13,849 nt of DNA from JAGVJT01 sp964513205 (GTDB lineage: Bacteria > Pseudomonadota > Gammaproteobacteria > Legionellales > Legionellaceae). The translations under genes and the position numbers were made by a program. How positions within the stretch are numbered: position 1 is the stretch's first letter; each line of letters opens with the position of its first letter. The stretch is from the NCBI GenBank assembly GCA_964513205.1, contig CAZELP010000035.1, positions 1 through 13,849 on the forward strand, in the 5' to 3' direction. The notes beneath the pieces are model-generated. The model was given only the letters and a program-made list of their open reading frames with translations, ran no database searches and had not been told where the DNA came from. Positions 1 through 6,214 of this stretch are shown piece by piece.

Positions 1-154
1 AATCATCCATCTCATCTGACATCACAATCGGCTCATATGATGAAATGATGCTTTCCCTATAGCTTGCTGCTAGACGGCCACCTAACGCATCTGACGCGAT
101 ACTCACGGTGTCTTTTAACAATTCAAATGAGACGCGAAGTTCGGTTAGGTTCAT
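1..154 (-). CDS. Unidentified protein, N-terminal 51 residues only (gene runs off the left edge)
   Basis: An open frame begins at ATG 154 and stays open to the window edge. The visible residues start MNLTELRVSFELLKDTVSIA and continue as a soluble, mostly helical and acidic stretch ending near EPIVMSDEMDD. There is no signal peptide and no membrane segment. The first in-frame upstream stop lies at 176-178 and no other ATG intervenes, so this start is the only ATG choice. There is no good Shine-Dalgarno sequence, but a perfect TATAAT (186-191, minus strand) sits about 30 bases upstream and could be the -10 box. I do not recognise the family. Support is the frame, the start and the upstream -10 only; a chance open frame of this length is possible. 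Confidence 0.5.
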   Translation of the reverse strand, partial: MNLTELRVSFELLKDTVSIASDALGGRLAASYRESIISSYEPIVMSDEMDD

Positions 155-185
155 GATAAATTCATAATTTGAGTATTATGATTTA

Positions 186-191
186 ATTATA
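186..191 (-). promoter_or_regulatory. Candidate -10 box for the left-edge gene
   Basis: The minus strand reads TATAAT here, 31 bases before the ATG at 154. No convincing -35 hexamer is found at 16-18 bases spacing, so this is a weak call resting on the -10 match and its position. Confidence 0.3.
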
Positions 192-278
192 GACTGATTT
201 AGGTAACGTCCCTGAAGTTTTTTTAGACAAGGTTTAATTTTGAATTGAGCACAGATTTTTCAATTTCACTTCGATCTG

Positions 279-342
279 CCCCCTCTCCCGCGCCATGCGG
301 TTTGATGATGGTGCCTTTCGCGGGAGAGGGTTGGGGAGAGGG
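279..342. repeat. GC-rich hairpin with a duplicated right arm, upstream of the DUF559 remnant
   Basis: CCCTCTCCCGCG (281-292) is the exact reverse complement of CGCGGGAGAGGG (319-330), giving a 12-bp perfect stem with a 26-base loop in an otherwise AT-rich stretch. The right arm is repeated in part immediately downstream: GGGAGAGGG (322-330) and GGGGAGAGGG (333-342), so the left arm could pair with either copy. Similar CCCTCTCCC/GGGAGAGGG hairpins are, from general knowledge, often found just before DUF559 genes in many bacterial genomes and may travel with them. The G+C jump relative to the flanks supports an imported origin. Confidence 0.75.
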
Positions 343-344
343 AT

Positions 345-566
345 GTGGATAAATCTTTGCAAAGACAACGAGCTCGCGATTTACGGAAAAACAGCACCGA
401 TGCTGAGAGACATCTTTGGTATCATCTTCGAGCGAGTAGACTTGGATTTAAATTCAAGAGACAAGTGCCAATAGGTTCATACATTGTTGATTTTCTCGAG
501 TTTAGCCTTTTAATGGATTTGGTTGATTTCAAAAATGCTCTTACATTGCCATTACATGGACAATAG
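345..566 (+). pseudogene. Truncated DUF559 (very-short-patch-repair-like endonuclease fold) gene remnant
   Basis: The first 50 codons from GTG 345 match the N-terminal half of DUF559 proteins, small proteins with a restriction-endonuclease-like (Vsr-type) fold. The family pattern is clear: RARDLRKNSTDAERHLWYHL (residues 9-28), then GFKFKRQVPIGSYIVDF (34-50). Full proteins are about 115-125 residues and continue from YIVDF into an acidic active-site segment (typically an E-x-D-G-G-Q-H pattern). Here the homology stops at about base 494 and 23 unrelated codons run to a stop at 564-566. No continuation is visible in the other two frames, so this looks like a deletion or recombination breakpoint rather than a frameshift. 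The catalytic half is missing and the product is unlikely to be active. The tail overlaps the 3' end of the convergent antitoxin gene by 26 bases. Confidence 0.7.
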
Positions 567-1002
567 AAGACTTATTTTGATCAACACTAAAAAATCTTTT
601 GGTCGCCATATAAATATCGAAAAATTTTGATTTGGATTCTTGAGATTTGGAAAGTAATTTTTCAATAATATATAAACGCAACTCATGTTCAGTATTGGCA
701 TTCATATTGGTTGGAAAAGCGCCTTTCTTCTCCCATTTACTAACTGCCATATGTGATTCATGAACTACTTTCTCACCAAATTCGCGAAGCGGCATTGAAT
801 AATACGAGCGTATAAATTTAACTTGATCCCCAGTTAGCCTTACTTCTTGAACTGCTAACTTTGCAATAACATCATCCGCAATTTTTTGAACATCAATTCT
901 CGGGTGCCAATCATTTTCAATACTAACCATTTCAACTTCGTCCAATTGAACAGGAAAGCCAAATCCATCATAAACATAATTTTTCACTATTTTAGTTTTC
1001 AT
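541..1002 (-). CDS. MqsA-like helix-turn-helix antitoxin/regulator
   Basis: This 153-residue protein has an Xre-type helix-turn-helix in its middle (about residues 55-95, around RLTGDQVKFIRSYYSMPLRE and HMAVSKWEKKG), as in the DNA-binding half of MqsA/HigA antitoxins. Unlike classic MqsA it has no CxxC zinc-binding N-terminal domain; instead residues 8-32 form a short unknown segment (YVYDGFGFPVQLDEVEMVSI). It starts 13 bases after the DUF4258 gene's stop, behind a strong ribosome site (AGGAG at about 1010-1014), so the two form one operon with the toxin-like gene first. The likely role is neutralising the partner and repressing the shared promoter. The C-terminal tail runs into the DUF559 remnant, so the last residues may have been altered by a junction. 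The HTH is well supported; the antitoxin role is inferred from gene order and the partner. Confidence 0.75.
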   Translation of the reverse strand: MKTKIVKNYVYDGFGFPVQLDEVEMVSIENDWHPRIDVQKIADDVIAKLAVQEVRLTGDQVKFIRSYYSMPLREFGEKVVHESHMAVSKWEKKGAFPTNMNANTEHELRLYIIEKLLSKSQESKSKFFDIYMATKRFFSVDQNKSSIVHVMAM

Positions 1003-1015
1003 AGCTCTTCTCCTG

Positions 1016-1369
1016 TTAAATCCTGATTACCGTAATGATTGGCATTAAATCCTCTGTAAATGTAACAATCACTCTTAATGCATTACCATCAATATCACAT
1101 CCTTCAATGCAATATTTCCAATCCTGGGCTACATCAACAATAGAGATGGATTCATAAACATCCTTTTTCTTATTGCGCTTTCTCCCATAACCCTTTTTTC
1201 CGGATAAAAGATAAATAACATCAAGCTGTGAAACATGTCGCTCTCGCATTCTTTGTTCTGAATGTGACAGGAAAATATATTTTCTTTGATTTATTTTCTC
1301 TTCTATCAATGCAAATAATTCTTTGTCTGTTTTTTTTATTGGTTTTATAGACACTATTTTATTACTCAT
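1016..1369 (-). CDS. DUF4258-family putative toxin
   Basis: The 117-residue product shows the DUF4258 pattern: a conserved FLSHSEQRMRER block (residues 33-44, with His36, Arg40 and Arg44 as likely key polar residues) and a C-terminal strand pair GNALRVIVTF...MPIITVIRI (95-117). DUF4258 proteins are small, basic and RelE-sized, and are commonly found beside HTH antitoxins; the biochemical activity is not established to my knowledge. A lysine/arginine-rich loop lies at 58-69. The gene is first in a two-gene operon with the HTH protein downstream. A promoter with TATAAT ends only 15 bases before this ATG, so the mRNA leader would be about 8 bases and has no Shine-Dalgarno: toxin translation may be deliberately poor compared with the antitoxin. 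The toxin role is inferred; the family assignment is fairly secure. Confidence 0.75.
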   Translation of the reverse strand: MSNKIVSIKPIKKTDKELFALIEEKINQRKYIFLSHSEQRMRERHVSQLDVIYLLSGKKGYGRKRNKKKDVYESISIVDVAQDWKYCIEGCDIDGNALRVIVTFTEDLMPIITVIRI

Positions 1370-1383
1370 TGGTAATATAGGAG

Positions 1384-1412
1384 ATTATAGCACATGTAAA
1401 CCAAGTTTACAA
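1384..1412 (-). promoter_or_regulatory. Promoter of the DUF4258/HTH operon
   Basis: On the minus strand TTGTAA (1407-1412) and TATAAT (1384-1389) are separated by exactly 17 bases. The -10 is a perfect consensus and the -35 matches 4 of 6. It lies wholly in the 50-base gap between the kdsB stop and the toxin start, so the module can be transcribed independently of the operon in front of it. Confidence 0.65.
1395..1411. promoter_or_regulatory. Operator candidate: 17-bp palindrome in the promoter spacer
   Basis: TGTAAAC-CAA-GTTTACA is a perfect inverted repeat with 7-bp arms and a 3-bp centre. It fills the spacer between the -35 and -10 boxes of the toxin-antitoxin promoter and overlaps the -35. 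This is where a dimeric HTH antitoxin would autorepress. MqsA operators also have two arms around a short central spacer, but the arm sequence here differs from the known E. coli site. Confidence 0.6.
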
Positions 1413-1419
1413 AAACGTA

Positions 1420-2169
1420 TTAAAACACCATGTTTTCCAGAATTTTTCTGGCATTTTCTAGATCTTCTGGTGTATTGATGTCTTGGATTGGACTAACGCA
1501 TGCCTCTTCGACTTGGATACGATGACCGTGCCAAAGTACTCGCAATTGCTCTAAACATTCAAAAGACTCAAGAGGTGAAGCAGGCCAACCGACGTATTCA
1601 AGTAAAAATTTTGCACGATAAGCATAAAGCCCAATATGCCGATATACTTTCGAGAGCGATATGTCACCATCGCGAAAAAAAGGTATTGGACTTCTTGAAA
1701 AATAAAGAGCTTGATTGAAACAATTACGAACGACCTTGACCACATGGGGATTCTCATAATCGCTTAATGAGGAAAGTGGCGCACAAAGCGTGGAAATCGA
1801 TGCATGCAAAAAAGCATTTGAATCTGCAACTTGACGAATCAACTCCGGAGCAATAAAAGGCTCATCGCCTTGAACATTGACAACAATCGACTCAGGAGCC
1901 AGTTGGAGAGTCTCAACCGCCTCCGCGATTCTATCTGTACCTGTTTGATGGTGAGATTGGGTCATCACAACCCTCGCACCAAAACGCGCCGCTTCGGCCG
2001 AAATACGTGCATCATCTGTTGCAATAAAAATCTCACGCGGATTAGCTGCACAAGCTCTTTGATAAACATGTTCAAGAACCGTTTTTCCGCCCAAATCTTG
2101 TAATGGCTTTCCTGGAAATCGCGTCGAATTAAAACGTGCCGGTATCACAACATAAAATGAGCTGCTCAT
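1420..2169 (-). CDS. kdsB: 3-deoxy-manno-octulosonate cytidylyltransferase (CMP-KDO synthetase)
   Basis: KdsB couples CTP and KDO to give CMP-KDO and pyrophosphate in the cytoplasm, the activation step that feeds KDO to lipid A during lipopolysaccharide assembly. The 249-residue length is normal. The nucleotide-binding start VVIPARFNSTRFPGKPL (7-23), the QGDEP metal/substrate loop (100-104), a YRHIGLYAYR block near 184-193 and the C-terminal DINTPEDLENA segment are all present. The start ATG overlaps the stop of the Trm112 gene as ATGA, so translation is coupled; in many gammaproteobacteria a Trm112-type gene also sits beside kdsB, though lpxK is not here. The gene ends 8 bases before the -35 box of the toxin-antitoxin promoter. 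Identification is secure. Confidence 0.97.
   Translation of the reverse strand: MSSSFYVVIPARFNSTRFPGKPLQDLGGKTVLEHVYQRACAANPREIFIATDDARISAEAARFGARVVMTQSHHQTGTDRIAEAVETLQLAPESIVVNVQGDEPFIAPELIRQVADSNAFLHASISTLCAPLSSLSDYENPHVVKVVRNCFNQALYFSRSPIPFFRDGDISLSKVYRHIGLYAYRAKFLLEYVGWPASPLESFECLEQLRVLWHGHRIQVEEACVSPIQDINTPEDLENARKILENMVF
1422..1452 (-). terminator. Weak terminator candidate at the end of kdsB
   Basis: Two small perfect palindromes stand side by side at the kdsB 3' end: CCAGAA-TTT-TTCTGG (1438-1452) and AAAACA-CCA-TGTTTT (1422-1436). The second is followed on the minus strand by AATACGTTTTTG. Stems are short and the T run is not immediate, so efficiency would be low at best. Confidence 0.2.
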
Positions 2170-2345
2170 AATGCATCTTTCTCTTCAAGTGAAATCAGGC
2201 GCGCTTCCTCTTCGAGCATCACCGGAATCTCTTCTCGAATAGGATAGGCAAGTCTATCAAAAGCACAAATCAATTCTTGTTGTTTTAAAATCAAAGCCCC
2301 TTTGCATATTGGACAAACCAAAAGACTGATTAATTTTTTATCCAT
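2166..2345 (-). CDS. Trm112/YcaR-family small zinc-ribbon-like protein
   Basis: This 59-residue gene lies between tsaB and kdsB. The product begins MDKKLISLLVCPICKGAL and has the family's CPIC knuckle (residues 11-14), a second cysteine region at ELICAFDRLAYPIREEIPVM (24-43), and an acidic tail with the LLEEEAR-type ending. The usual second CxxC is reduced to a single Cys27, as is common in bacterial members. Trm112 proteins act as activators and stabilisers of methyltransferases in eukaryotes and archaea; the bacterial YcaR role is poorly known. Its ATG overlaps the last 8 bases of tsaB (ATGGATAA) and its TGA overlaps the kdsB ATG, so it is translated as part of the operon. Position beside kdsB matches E. 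coli ycaR-kdsB. Confidence 0.92.
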   Translation of the reverse strand: MDKKLISLLVCPICKGALILKQQELICAFDRLAYPIREEIPVMLEEEARLISLEEKDAL

Positions 2346-3021
2346 TTACATCTCCATGTGTCACATGTTGACGAATATAAACCGGAGCAGCATCTTGCAC
2401 ATCAACAGTAGGCATTTCAATGGATTGAATCATTGAAATCAATCCACTTGCAGAAGGCTCAATCACAACCGCATCAATAGCTGCCTCCAAAATACGACTT
2501 GAAATAGCCGTTTGATACGGTTCAAAACCAATACCTGCAAGATAGAAAGGAGTGTCGGTAAGACAATCGACATCCGCAGCTGATGTGACATATTCCTCGG
2601 CAGAAAGAAGACTTTCTTGATTAGGATAATAAGCCCAATATAATTGCTCCATTCGTGCATCCATGAGAGAAAGCACTGGAAAGCTTCCCTTTTTTTGTAG
2701 CAACTGATGGGCAATCAACGCCAGATCGCTGACGGAATATAAAGGCAAATCATGAGCGTAAGCAAGTCCCTTGGCAATGCTGCAGGCAATTCTAAGCCCC
2801 GTAAAACTACCCGGTCCACGACCAAAAACAATCGAACCCAATTGCATCGGCGTCAGTCCTGCTGCTTTTAGTAGATCGTCAATCATCGGTAATACAGATT
2901 GCGCTTGCAAAGAGGTCCCTTCGATATGCGCCTCGTGCACTACGCCTGATGACCAAAGTGCAACAGATGCGCGCGCGATGGAAGTGTCTATTGCGAGCAC
3001 CGGTTCGGCAACAACATTCAC
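2338..3021 (-). CDS. tsaB: tRNA threonylcarbamoyladenosine biosynthesis protein TsaB
   Basis: TsaB is the ASKHA-fold partner of TsaD; with TsaE they transfer threonylcarbamoyl to A37 of ANN-decoding tRNAs. The 227-residue protein has the LAIDTS phosphate-1-type strand (9-14) and the hallmark FGRGPGSFTGLRI (66-78), followed by the SLMDARMEQLYWAYY strand (118-132). Length matches E. coli TsaB (231). The start is GTG at 3019-3021, overlapping the fdxA stop as GTGA; there is no separate ribosome site, so synthesis should depend on fdxA translation. The stop overlaps the Trm112 start by 8 bases. Linkage of tsaB to a ferredoxin gene rather than to rimI or an outer-membrane lipoprotein gene is a point of interest. 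Confidence 0.95.
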   Translation of the reverse strand: MNVVAEPVLAIDTSIARASVALWSSGVVHEAHIEGTSLQAQSVLPMIDDLLKAAGLTPMQLGSIVFGRGPGSFTGLRIACSIAKGLAYAHDLPLYSVSDLALIAHQLLQKKGSFPVLSLMDARMEQLYWAYYPNQESLLSAEEYVTSAADVDCLTDTPFYLAGIGFEPYQTAISSRILEAAIDAVVIEPSASGLISMIQSIEMPTVDVQDAAPVYIRQHVTHGDVNG

Positions 3022-3359
3022 GCTTTAGAACCCCATTCTTTTTCTAAATATTGTAATTTATCTTCAGCAGATTCCCAACTTTGAGCATCTGGCAGAGGAT
3101 CTTTTTTAGCCGTAATATTAGGCCAAACACCAGAGCGATCGGCATTAATTTCTAAAAACTCACGTTCACTGTCAGTTAAATCATCTTCGGATTTGATAGC
3201 GTTTACAGGACATTCTGGTTCACACAGGGCACAATCAATGCACTCATCAGGATTAATTACAAGAAAATTCGGGCCTTCATAAAAACAATCTACTGGGCAA
3301 ACCTCGACACAATCTGTATATTTGCAACGAATGCATTTTTCGGTCACTACAAAAGTCAT
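3018..3359 (-). CDS. fdxA: 7Fe ferredoxin ([3Fe-4S][4Fe-4S], FdI/FdxA type)
   Basis: A 113-residue seven-iron ferredoxin, a soluble low-potential electron carrier. All ligands fall in register with Azotobacter FdI shifted by one: Cys9, Cys17 and Cys50 for the 3Fe cluster; Cys21, Cys40, Cys43 and Cys46 for the 4Fe cluster; the two non-ligand cysteines (Cys12, Cys25) are present too. The family tail, with DRSGVWPNIT (about 74-83) and a lysine/glutamate-rich end, is intact. The ATG has a GAGGA ribosome site seven bases upstream. It is the first gene of the fdxA-tsaB-trm112-kdsB operon, so its promoter in the divergent 3360-3512 gap should drive all four. The redox partner is not shown by the context. 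Confidence 0.96.
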   Translation of the reverse strand: MTFVVTEKCIRCKYTDCVEVCPVDCFYEGPNFLVINPDECIDCALCEPECPVNAIKSEDDLTDSEREFLEINADRSGVWPNITAKKDPLPDAQSWESAEDKLQYLEKEWGSKA

Positions 3360-3389
3360 GTTCTATCCTCAGCGCTTTTATATAAAAAA

Positions 3390-3395
3390 ATTATA
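3390..3395 (-). promoter_or_regulatory. Candidate -10 box for the fdxA operon
   Basis: The minus strand reads TATAAT, 31 bases upstream of the fdxA ATG, in the divergent gap with rsfS. No clear -35 hexamer is seen at 16-18 bases spacing, so the call rests on the perfect -10 and its location. On the plus strand a TAGAAT at about 3473-3478 could serve rsfS but also lacks a good -35. Confidence 0.4.
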
Positions 3396-3512
3396 TGGCG
3401 TATTAAAGCATATTTTCCTGCGATTCGGAACAAATCATGTGCATTATAACTGTGTTTTACAACAAATTTCTGTTAGAATTGAAACTTTTGAATGATACAT
3501 TAATTGAGACAC

Positions 3513-3848
3513 ATGACAGAACAAAATCGTTTTCTTGCACAACTCCTGCACCTTCTGGATGAAGGCCATGCCATTGACACCACTGTTCTTGATGTACATG
3601 AGCAAACCAGCATCACCGACTATATGATCATTTGCAGTGCAAAATCATCTCGACAAGTCCGCGCTCTTGCCGAAAACATCATGCAAGCAATGAAGCATTT
3701 CGGCCTGCCTGCTCTTAGCCAACATGGCTTGGACGAAGGAGAATGGGCCTTGATTGATTTTGGTGATTTCGTCGTACACATTATGCAACCAGCCACACGG
3801 GATTTCTACAATCTAGAAGGACTTTGGCAACCGCATACAGCAGCATAA
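3513..3848 (+). CDS. rsfS: Ribosomal silencing factor RsfS
   Basis: RsfS (YbeB/Iojap family) binds protein uL14 of the large ribosomal subunit and blocks subunit joining under nutrient limitation. The 111-residue product has the family core TSITDYMIICSAKSSRQVRA (about 28-47), the HGLDEGEWALIDFGDFVVHIM stretch and the ending RDFYNLEGLW. I take the ATG at 3513 rather than the in-frame TTG at 3504: it gives the family's usual N terminus and has a weak GAG just upstream, whereas nothing precedes the TTG. It heads the rsfS-rlmH-mrdA-rodA operon, an order shared with E. coli and relatives. The stop overlaps the rlmH ATG by one base (TAATG). Confidence 0.95.
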   Translation: MTEQNRFLAQLLHLLDEGHAIDTTVLDVHEQTSITDYMIICSAKSSRQVRALAENIMQAMKHFGLPALSQHGLDEGEWALIDFGDFVVHIMQPATRDFYNLEGLWQPHTAA

Positions 3849-4315
3849 TGAAAGTCACGCTGATTACACTTGGAAATAAAATGCCAGACTGGGCGAACGA
3901 AGCAAAAGATGAGTTCGCCAAGCGCCTTCAAGAGCACATTCAATTACACTGCATTGAAATACCTCTTCAAAAGCGCAATAAAACCAGTGACTTAACACGC
4001 ATCCTCGAAAAAGAAGAACAACTACTCAGGGACAATATTCCTCCTGGCTCAAGATGCATTGCACTTGATAAATCAGGCAAGTCTTTTAACAGCGAATCTC
4101 TAGCTTTGCACGTGGAAAAACTTCAACAAAACCACCCACATTTAACTTTTATCATTGGAGGGCCAGAGGGACTACAGCCCAACTTTTTAAATGATTGCGA
4201 TGAAAAATGGTCTCTTTCTGGTCTCACATTCCCGCATGCTTTGGCTCGCGTCATTCTTTTAGAAGCATTGTACCGATCATGGTCTATTTTGCAGCATCAT
4301 CCTTACCATAAATGA
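3848..4315 (+). CDS. rlmH: 23S rRNA (pseudouridine-1915-N3)-methyltransferase
   Basis: RlmH methylates pseudouridine 1915 in helix 69 of 23S rRNA on the assembled 70S ribosome using SAM, through a SPOUT trefoil-knot fold. The predicted 155 residues equal the E. coli length exactly. The start MKVTLITLG, the SAM-binding IGGPEGL loop (103-109) and the knot segment LTFPHALARVILLEALYRSW (126-145), ending in the family's PYHK, are all present. An upstream in-frame start (3824) would only add eight residues inside rsfS and is not favoured. The ATG at 3848 shares a base with the rsfS stop and lacks its own ribosome site, so translation is coupled. Secure. Confidence 0.97.
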   Translation: MKVTLITLGNKMPDWANEAKDEFAKRLQEHIQLHCIEIPLQKRNKTSDLTRILEKEEQLLRDNIPPGSRCIALDKSGKSFNSESLALHVEKLQQNHPHLTFIIGGPEGLQPNFLNDCDEKWSLSGLTFPHALARVILLEALYRSWSILQHHPYHK

Positions 4316-4360
4316 TCGTTTGCAGTATAATCAGCTCCCTTGCTCTTAATCCTTCAAAAC

Positions 4361-6214
4361 ATGCGATTTCACAACGATGCTTTTCATCGTCGACAAGAAT
4401 ATGAGCTTCACCATTTGCGCCTTGGCTTATTGGTGGCGATCACGATTATTTGCTCGCTTTTCCTAATTTTAAGACTTGCCTATTTGCAATTTTCACAATA
4501 TCAGCGTTTCTCCACACTCTCGCTAAAAAATCAAATGAGCATCATTCCACTTCCTCCGCCTCGCGGCATTATTTATGATAAAAATGGGATTATTTTAGCG
4601 GATAATATCCCTGTTTATTCGCTCGAAATTATTCCAGAACGCGTACATCATCTGTCTGACACATTGGAAAATCTTCAAAAACTGCTGCCCAATATCAGCA
4701 ACGAAGATATAGAAAACTTTAAACGCATGCGCATGCAAAACCGCTCTTTTGTACCTATTCCGATTAAATTACAACTCTCTCAAGAAGAAGTCGCGACCTT
4801 TGCAAGCAATCAATACCAATTTCCTGGCGTCAATATCAGTGCACGATTATTGCGTTATTATCCTTTCAAAGAAATCACGGCTCACGCATTAGGCTACGTT
4901 GGACGAATCAATCTCGAAGAACTTAAACAAGTGGACCCCACTCAATATCGCGGAACAAATTTTATTGGGAAAGCCGGTCTTGAAAAATATTACGAAGCCT
5001 TGCTCCATGGCGACGTTGGTTATCAACAGGTGGAAACGGACGTGCGCGGCAGGACACTACGCGTACTTGATAAAATTCCTCCGCTATCAGGACAAGGACT
5101 GTATCTAACATTGGATATTCGCATTCAACAAGCCGCCTATGAAGCCATGCAAGGGAAAAGAGGTGCGGTTGTGGCCATGCGAGCAGAACAAGGTGATATT
5201 TTGGCGATGGTGAGTGCGCCTAGTTTCGATCCGAATGTATTTGTAAAAGGAATCAGCCAACACGATTATCAAGAATTGATGCAATCGGAAGATAAGCCTC
5301 TGTATAATCGCGCTGTTCGAGGACTGTATCCTCCGGCATCTCCCGTTAAACCATTCATTTCGATCGCAGGTTTAGAGCGAGGGATCATCACACCGGAAAC
5401 ACACATTTACGATCCGGGATGGTACAAACTCCCCAATGTCGATCATGCTTATCGTGATTGGAAACGTGGCGGACATGGCTTCATGAATTTAAGACGCGCG
5501 ATCACGGTATCATGTGACACTTATTTCTATCAACTTGGTCGACGTTTAGGAATTCACGCCATTCAGGATATTTTAGTCCAATTTGGTTTTGGACAGCTGA
5601 CGCATGTGGATTTAACTGAAGAAACATCAGGGTTAGTTCCGAGTCCTGAATGGAAACAACAAGTGAAACATCTTCCTTGGTACCCAGGTGATACCCTCAT
5701 TACCTCTATTGGACAAGGTTTTATGCTCACTACGCCAATCCAACTCGCAAATGCCACTGCGTCACTTAGTCAGCATGGACGTCGATATCGCCCTCACCTC
5801 ATGTCGAATATTAGAGATGATCAAGGTCATATTCGATTTTTTAATGTTGTCGAGGAATACCCTGTCGATGTCAAAAATCCAATACACTGGGACTTCATCA
5901 TCGGTAGCATGCGCGATGTGATCATGAGTCCGGAAGGAACAGCCGGAGGTCGATTTGGAAGAAATGCCGCCTATACCGTTGCCGGAAAAACAGGAACAGC
6001 ACAGGTTTTTAGCATGAGCCAAGATGAGAAAAAGCGCAATCAGCAGGTTTCTGAAAAATTGCGAGATCACTCTTTATTTATCGCCTTTGCACCGATAGAG
6101 CAGCCTCAGGTGGTCGTAGCTGTTGTCGTCGAGCATGAAAATAATGCCCCTCAAATTGCAAGGGCAGTCCTTGACGCCTACTTCAAAACACAAGAAGAGA
6201 ATCCCATCAAATGA
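4361..6214 (+). CDS. mrdA: Penicillin-binding protein 2 (elongasome DD-transpeptidase)
   Basis: PBP2 cross-links peptidoglycan during side-wall elongation together with RodA. The 617-residue class B PBP has a short cytoplasmic N terminus, one membrane anchor (about residues 21-41), the pedestal start PPPRGIIYDKNGIILADN, and a C-terminal transpeptidase domain. Active-site motifs are all there: SxxK as S327-P-V-K330 in YPPASPVKP, SxD as S384-C-D386, and KTGT at 543-546. E. coli PBP2 has STVK; the proline next to the catalytic serine is a mild variation. I choose ATG 4361 over the in-frame TTG 4340; neither has a strong ribosome site. The gene follows rlmH after 45 bases and overlaps rodA by four bases (ATGA). 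Confidence 0.97.
   Translation: MRFHNDAFHRRQEYELHHLRLGLLVAITIICSLFLILRLAYLQFSQYQRFSTLSLKNQMSIIPLPPPRGIIYDKNGIILADNIPVYSLEIIPERVHHLSDTLENLQKLLPNISNEDIENFKRMRMQNRSFVPIPIKLQLSQEEVATFASNQYQFPGVNISARLLRYYPFKEITAHALGYVGRINLEELKQVDPTQYRGTNFIGKAGLEKYYEALLHGDVGYQQVETDVRGRTLRVLDKIPPLSGQGLYLTLDIRIQQAAYEAMQGKRGAVVAMRAEQGDILAMVSAPSFDPNVFVKGISQHDYQELMQSEDKPLYNRAVRGLYPPASPVKPFISIAGLERGIITPETHIYDPGWYKLPNVDHAYRDWKRGGHGFMNLRRAITVSCDTYFYQLGRRLGIHAIQDILVQFGFGQLTHVDLTEETSGLVPSPEWKQQVKHLPWYPGDTLITSIGQGFMLTTPIQLANATASLSQHGRRYRPHLMSNIRDDQGHIRFFNVVEEYPVDVKNPIHWDFIIGSMRDVIMSPEGTAGGRFGRNAAYTVAGKTGTAQVFSMSQDEKKRNQQVSEKLRDHSLFIAFAPIEQPQVVVAVVVEHENNAPQIARAVLDAYFKTQEENPIK

Noticed and set aside
3504..3512. TTG start adding three residues to RsfS
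   Set aside because: The ATG at 3513 fits the family's N terminus and has the only hint of a ribosome site.
4340..4360. TTG start adding seven residues to PBP2
   Set aside because: No ribosome site precedes it and the ATG at 4361 gives the normal short cytoplasmic N terminus.
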